Program-made: the position numbers and the translations under genes
Assembly (NCBI RefSeq): GCF_036785885.1
Contig: NC_092326.1
Coordinates: 5,208,001 to 5,272,000, forward strand
DNA: 64,000 bases
DNA from: Coffea arabica
Taxonomy: Eukaryota; Streptophyta; Magnoliopsida; Gentianales; Rubiaceae
Direction: 5' to 3'
The notes under the pieces: generated by a model
Told to the model about the DNA's origin: nothing
What the model saw: the letters and a program-made list of their open reading frames with translations, nothing else
The model's database searches: none
Shown here: piece by piece, positions 57,544 through 64,000 of the stretch
Layout: every line of letters starts with the position of its first letter
How positions within the stretch are numbered: position 1 is the stretch's first letter

Positions 57544-60500
57544 TTTTTTTTTTTAATCAAGATCTATTTTATTCATTCAATCACACCAGAAGCGATTACA
57601 TCAAAAAGTGCAAGCTGCAAGATCCTTTTCCGAAAGCTAGGAAAGCCTAACCTATCCATCCATATATCACCGCGAGCCATAGGGGGTAGCTCTACAAAGG
57701 AGTCAAACAAAGCATCACTTCCCCAATTCGCACCCATCTTGGCCAGCCTGTCTGATGGTTTATTTGCCTCTCTAAAGCAATGTGTTATTGACCGAAACAA
57801 ACTCTGAAACGGCAATAGATCGTCCAATTCCACCCGCAAATGCCAGGGGCATGCATGATCCCCTGATATGATCTGAACCAGTGTTAAGGAGTCCACCTCT
57901 AGGTGCAGATCCATGTAGCCCCGAACTACACACTATTTTACCCCACACACCAAGGCCTGTAACTTGGCGTGTAAAGAAACAGGAAAAGCCGAAGAGAAAT
58001 CCCCCCTAGGAGTCCCGCAAAAGCCCCCCCTCCACTCAACCCTGGATTGCCAAGCGAACACCCGTCCGTATTAAGCTTATAACCTGCCGTCGGGACCACC
58101 CACTTTACAAGCCAAATGAGCATCCGTTTTGGCCAAACTTCCAAGTTCGCGTGCAAGCTCCCCCAAGAGCCATGGGCCCATGATAACGAAGGAAATTGTA
58201 AGTGCAATAGATCCCTAATCCAAGACAAGGTCCGAGCTGCCGCCACTCCCCCCATCTGACCTCCCCCCTTGCATTAAAGCACTAGTTCTTGCTCTCCACA
58301 ATTCCCAGCATATCAGAGAAGGCAAGAGGCGATAGCCAAATACCGATTCGGAGCAGGGCGTATCCACCACGCGATTGCCATATGGCAAGCCGAGCTGACA
58401 CGAGAAGTCATCCCTTCCTGAATTTCGATCACCTTCCACACTTGTCGAGCAGCTTCCCCTATGCAAAACACATGGTTCAATCGTTCCTCCTAGGGGTTGG
58501 CGTAGCAGCAGCATCATCGAGAAGGACCCTGGACTCTAAAGTGTTGTAACTTCTCAAGTAGGGGTAGCCTATCTGAAAGTAGGCAAAGCATGAAAAAAGA
58601 TATTGTTATTGGCAAGGACTTGTGCCAAATGCAAGCAGCGCCGAGAGACCCATTAGAATGGGAGCGAACAAGCGACAGAGCTGAGGCAACCGAGAACTCC
58701 CCATTGGGGGTTAACATCCACACCATCCTATCCTCCCCCTGAAGTGTTAGAGGCATGATTGCTGTCACTAGCCGAACCAACTCCACCTGCAGAACTTGTG
58801 AGAGTAACCGGACGTAAGTCCATTGTCCCTGACCGAACAATCCAACTGATATTGTCCTCCACTAAACCCTGAACCGCACACATCCGTCTCCAAGTGTACG
58901 AACTCCCTATCCTCTTCTCCGCCAAGCAAGGGTGCCGACCTCTGCAATACTTGGCCGTAAGAAAGGAAGCCTAAAGAGAGTGACCCTGTCTGAAACTCCA
59001 CCATAGCGTCATGGAGAATGCTTGAAAAACCTCATTTGGCCGCCAAAGGCCCAACCCCCCTTCGCTATATGGCCGACACAGGTCTACCCATTTCATCCAA
59101 TGAAACCTCGGGCCAAACTCTGACACACCACACAGAAATGCAGCCATAACTCTCCCCATCTCCCACAAGACTCCCTTGGGAGGCGATGCTGCAGCCAATA
59201 AGTGAATCGGCAGAGAGGATAGAATGTACTTGAGTAGCACCACTCTTCCCCCCGGCGATAGAATTCGTTGCTTCCAAGATAAGATTATGTTGACAATGCA
59301 CTTACAAATCTCCTCAAAGTACTCCTTCTTTCATCGACCAGTGAATAACGGGCATCCCAGGTATCTGATCGGAAACTCCCTCCTCTGAAATCTCGTTAAA
59401 TGCCTAATAATTCTGCAGCGGTGTGGGGAGAGCCCGGGATGCAATAGAAAACAGCTTTTTTGCTTATTAATCTTCTGACCCGAGACTGCACAATATTCTT
59501 CTAGGACCCTCACTAAGAGACGCAAAGAAGACTCCAACCCGCTGGTGAAAATGACCACGTCGTTGGCAAAAGACAAATGTGTGACAATCGGGCAGCCAAT
59601 CGGAACCTTATACGAGAGAAATTAGCGCTACTCTACCAAAGCCTGCAAAGCCCTAGAGAGGGCTTCAGCCCCAATGACAAGCAAGGTTGGAGATAATGGT
59701 CGCCCTGCCTCAACCCACGTGTGGATTGGAAGAACCCCTGCGGCACCCCATTGATCAGTACCGAGAACCAAACGTTGGAAACCAACCATCAAACAACATC
59801 GATCCATGTCTCAAAAAATCTGAACCGCCGCAACACCTGCAAAAGAAAGCACCATGAAACCCTATCATAGGCTTTCATCATGTCCAGCTTAATCACAACA
59901 TTTCCTCCGCGGGACGGCTTCCCGATATCCGATACCAAATCCTGCACTAGCAAAAAGTACCCGCGATCTGTCGTCCTTTGACAAAACCACTCTGTTGGGC
60001 AGAGACGAGCATGGGTAAAATCTGAGCTAGCCGATTTGAAAGAATGCGTGAAATCACTTTATTGATAAAATTACATAGGCTCATCAGACGGTATTGTGTG
60101 AAATCCTAGGAACATTGAACCTTAGGAGTCAAGACAACGGTAGTGGCAGTAATGCTTCGTGGCAGCGCCGCCCTACAGAAGAAACTTAAGACAGCCTTAT
60201 ACACGTCCTCCGCAACCACTTCCCAAGCAAATGTGAAGAACTTCCCTGTAAACCCATCTGGGCCAGCAGTACTTTCCCCATCCATCGAAAAAACAACCTT
60301 CTTGACTTCAGCCATGGTGGGGGGCTCCATAAGCCGGGTGTTATCCTGGTCCGTCACCAACTTCGGGATAGTGTCTAAGAACTCATACGAGGAAGAACAC
60401 GACTCCGCTGTGAAAAGCCTCCGGAAGAAGGAAATTGCCTCCCAACTAATGACTTCCTTAGGCTCTACCCATTCGCCATTAGAATCACGGATCCTATGAA

Positions 60501-60548
60501 TGACCGCCCTGCTCCTCCTCTCTGCCACCACCGCATGGAAGTACTTAG
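57544..60548 (-). mobile_element. LINE (plant L1-type with RNase H), 5'-truncated, decayed
   Basis: Read on the minus strand from 60548: an RT N-terminal part (EVKKVVFSMDGESTAGPDGF, 60531-60106); RT palm with SFANDVVIF (59576-59331); thumb/connection (PIHLLAAASPPKGVLWEMGR, YSEGGLGLWRPNE, 59301-58971); zf-RVT-like domain (EDRMVWMLTPNGEFSVASAL, 58840-58514); and RNase H (YKLNTDGCSLGNPGLSGGG, LEVDSLTLVQII, 58255-57573). The 3' end is marked by a poly(A) tail, seen as poly(T) at 57546-57557 on the plus strand. The endonuclease domain is missing, as expected for 5' truncation during target-primed insertion. Stops and frameshifts break it into pieces. Target-site duplications were not found with confidence. 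Confidence 0.9.
57573..60531 (-). pseudogene. LINE ORF2 remnants (RT and RNase H)
   Basis: Seven or so open pieces in shifting frames give the ORF2 order described for the LINE. The catalytic RT motif reads F-A-N-D rather than F-A-D-D, so one catalytic aspartate is lost. RNase H keeps an early Asp (NTDG) and the Glu/Asp of EVDS. It cannot make a working enzyme. Confidence 0.85.
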
Positions 60549-63500
60549 AATTTAGAACTTATAGTTTGAACCTTCTCAAAAACAAAAAAACCTCTTGCAA
60601 AATTGGATTCAAGAATAGATCATACAAAATTGGATCCTATCCATACCCATGATTCTTTCATATGGTCTAGATATGGATAAAAAATAGATTTGAAAAATTA
60701 AAGCAAACCTAAGAATAATTATGATAGATTTGGATTCAATTTAGGTATACTTGATCCATTGACATGTCTAACAATGAGTAAGGTCTGAATTGGATCCACT
60801 TGATCCAAACCCCAAATTCACCCCAAACTTATGAAATTTATTAACAGCCAGACCTAGAATTAAAATAAAATTTAGACCATAGCCCTAGGTGAAACTCAAG
60901 AAAAATAAGACGGATCTAGGTTGAGTCTAGGTAATACTTGACCTATTTGCCTATATGCAGCTTATAAGGGCAATTTGATCATCAACTAATCAAAAGCAAC
61001 TTTTCTAGGTTTTTTAAGAACACTGATGCATTTATTTGAACGGCACTTTTAACGACCAAAAAGAATACGTGAGTCATTCTGAGAAATCTAATTTTTAGTA
61101 ATCAACTTTACGAAATCAGTTTTTACAAAATTAGAAGTATTTGAGAACAAGTCTATAGTATAAATAGATTGTAATTGCAATTAAATTTTTTTTAGTCCAT
61201 CTTTGTTTCCTTTTATGCCGTCCCTAAATTCGAAGAACCTTTGCATAATTTACCATCAAATATTATACATAGTGTTTTTATATACATATATGCACACAAG
61301 CAGCTAGTCATAGCCTCCTGGAGGACTCAGTGCTTTTTTTTTTGGGAGATAGGACGGGCTAAATAACTGGTGGAGTCATTCCACGTATGAGGGTTTACAA
61401 TTATTTTTTCCAATATAGATCTGCATCATCTTCAAGTTGTCACAAGTATCGACCAAAAGTGATCATTGGAAACAAAGATGTGCCTTAAAGATGTTACAGA
61501 GAGCTGTTAAATTCCTTTCGATAGACAGGATAAATATTTTTGTATTCTCAAGCTAAATTTTCAGTATGCAAAGTCTCTAACACTCAATTCTGTATTGAAG
61601 AATTTGGAGTAAAGTTTAATAATATGGGTTTTTAAGTTATTCCTGAGTCTGTGTAAGACTACTTTTTTTTTTTTTTTTTCATTTCACTTTTTACTTATGT
61701 TCACAATTGTGCAATATCAATACCAGAAACTTCATTTGCGCAAATTTTTTTTTTGTAATTAAGTAAAATACACAAAAAAGCAAAGGCTGATCCATTATAT
61801 AGAAATATTTTCTTGGTTAGTGGGAAACATTGCTATCTTGATTCAGGATAATGGGAATTTTAGTTTTCTTTAATGTCTTAGAATAACTACTGTCTAATTA
61901 CCTTGGATTCCTATAATTGTCATGAATATTGACAATCAAAATACAGGAAACCACCAAATATAGCAAATCGGAGGTTGTTTTCTTAAGTCATTGATCTGAC
62001 ATGATTGTAATATGTTGACTCAAGGCAAACATTGTTTTTATTATTCTTTTTGTTTGTTAATGTAAATTTTTCAACATTTGAAGATAGTAAAAAAGTTGGA
62101 AGCAAATTGCGATTGTAGAAATGTAACCCCTTCTAAAACAAGGAAAAAGGACATTGATCATGGTTTGGATATTTTTTATTCTTAGCTGCAAGTGAACAAA
62201 TTTGCCGCTTCATTTTAATATACTTTCTCTAAACAAGGGAACAATTTTCCACCCTCATTGTTAATAGGCTAGAAAGGAAACTGCTACCCCAATGTTGCTT
62301 GAAAAATAGGATAAAATGCATCAAAGATAATTGAACTTTCATATATGTATATTTCCCCTTCAAATTCATCACAAGCAATGAATAAATGCCATATTTTACC
62401 CAATTTCATCCATTAGCTTCGTTTACTTAAGGTTATATATGTAAATTATGTATCTTCTTCAGGGCATTTTTGTCCTTTTACTTCGCTTAGATACCCAGTC
62501 TTCATCCCTATACCACATTACTGTTAAAAAATCAGCATCTGGGATATGCAAGTAGACAAAGATGCCCTAAAATTGGTAGTTGGATTAGGGCTTTCTGTTG
62601 ATTGTACTAAACTTTTTGGTAGTAGAATGTGAACTTATGAAGTTTGATGACGATATTGAGACCAAAAGAGAAAAAGTCTAAACATCTATAAAAGTTTATT
62701 GATTATTAATGCATTTTGCCTTGAAAAATATCAACTTCAACGGTTTCAAGCATTGTCTTATGCATCTCTAATAAAATCAAGCGAGCTAGTTAAGATTATT
62801 TGGTTGAATCTTTAATACAGCTTGAAAAATCAACATACCCCCGTACAGCTCAGCGGGGGTTGAAGATCTAATTCAAGACATCTCAACACTAACCAATCAA
62901 TTGGCAAGGCTATAAAACGCTGAAAAGAAAAAAAAAATTCTCTTTTCCTCTCATTTTCTCTAACTTCTCTACTCTTCTTCTTCTCTTTTCAAAAGGCCTT
63001 CTTTTTCGGAAGGGAGACCACCATGTTAGATTTTGTTTTTACTTTATTTTTTTCTAATAAAATCTCTTTAAGATTTCTTAGTGAGAATTCTTTGTTTTTC
63101 CTAGAGGTTCCTTGTGAGAATTTTTTATTCTCTTAGGAGTTACTAGTGAGATTTTTGTCTAGTTTTCTCTTAATTATTTTGTTATCATATCTGAATTTAT
63201 TTCAAATTTGATTATTAGATATGAAAATTTTTTGAATTTTGGATCTATCTAAATAGATCTCATGATTATTATTGGAGTTTAAATTAGTTGATTAGCATAA
63301 TTTTTTAGATTTTTCTATCTATTAAATTGCATATATTTTTTATTTTTGATGAATAAAAGTATGGGTGGATTCAGTTTCAGTCACCTACAGAGATTTTTAC
63401 ATATTGCCCATCAACACAGTTCTCACATCAATAACGGTATTCAAATACATGACTTTTTGTGAGAAAATGGTCTGTACTTACCAATTGAACCAACTTGTAT

Positions 63501-64000
63501 TGACACATATATGTTATTTCTAGTACATGTTTACCTTGCCAACAATGCAAATTGCTATGCTATAAATCACATCATACTGGACAATTTCCATCAATTTCAT
63601 TAATGCAATTCACTTTTTATCAAAGCAAAAACTGGAAAAAAAAAAAAAAAGAAAGAAAGAGAGAAAGAGACTCCTCGTAACTTAATTATATTGAAGTTCA
63701 TGAGAGAGAGAGAGAGAGAGACTCATCGTGTTTAATGGTAGTTCTGTTTGCGGAGTAAACAAGCCAATTAAATTTAAAGAATCATATAAAAACTTTGAAT
63801 TTGCAAGTTTTATAAGAAAGTTAGAAACTGAGGTTAGCATTAATAAAATTATGTAGGTTAGTGTAGCTTTACGGAAGTAGGTGGATTATCCAAATAGCTT
63901 TGACTTGTGGGTACTGCCCTACAAAGCCATTTATATTTGCAGCAGCAAATTGATGAAACTATTGTGACATTTGAAATAGTCTTGGCATCTGACTTAGAAT
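60549..64000. other. Intergenic AT-rich DNA, no gene recognised
   Basis: Contains poly(T) at about 61661-61679, poly(A) at 63636-63650 followed by (GAAA)n, and a (GA)n run at about 63702-63721. A T-rich block at 63050-63240 (TTAGATATGAAAATTTTTTGA) resembles, in reverse, a block at about 44385-44440, and may be another dispersed repeat. No coding region or RNA gene that I can support. Confidence 0.5.
63702..63721. repeat. (GA)n microsatellite
   Basis: About ten GA units preceded by GAAAGAAAGAGAGAAAGAG. Confidence 0.9.

Overview
This is a stretch of nuclear genome from a flowering plant, most likely a eudicot. Two spliced plant genes can be read exon by exon: the largest subunit of RNA polymerase III (NRPC1/RPC1) and a two-pore potassium channel (TPK). 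The rest is AT-rich DNA full of plant transposons: Ty3/gypsy, Ty1/copia, an RNase-H-bearing LINE, hAT, PIF/Harbinger and Mutator-like elements. The species cannot be named from sequence alone. All alignments and coordinates were read by eye.

Layout. 1-192 is a copy of NRPC1 intron 3, joined to a decayed minus-strand Ty3/gypsy element (gag, protease, partial RT, one LTR; to about 3870). 3954-12823 is copy A of a segmental duplication. It holds a decayed lysine-rich gene (minus strand, 4622-5870), its upstream region with a hAT MITE, a 4.2-kb Harbinger-like insertion that itself contains a nested hAT element, and the first two exons of NRPC1. NRPC1 continues on the plus strand to 33606 and is interrupted in intron 3 by a truncated Ty1/copia element. 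33803-40037 is copy B of the same segment: a second lysine-rich gene copy, a 1.6-kb foldback Mutator-like element, and a promoter plus exons 1-2 of a second NRPC1 that stops there. Next come about 6 kb of intergenic DNA, the TPK gene (46408-52222, one 4.5-kb intron that splits an EF-hand), intergenic DNA with MITEs and local tandem duplications, and a 5'-truncated LINE on the minus strand (57544-60548). No gene is visible after that.

Main biological story. The NRPC1 locus has been partly tandem-duplicated, and every copy visible here is damaged. The long copy has 24 readable exons with consistent phases and good splice sites. It lacks the exons for roughly 150-170 residues of the clamp between exon 3 and the next exon, where the copia element sits. 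Splicing across the gap gives an immediate TAA. Its native upstream region has also been pushed away by the 4.2-kb Harbinger-like insertion 98 bp before the ATG. The only stub with intact upstream sequence (39477) has just two exons. The two segment copies serve as empty sites for each other's transposons, so target-site duplications of 3, 8 and 9 bp can be read directly and assign the elements to superfamilies.
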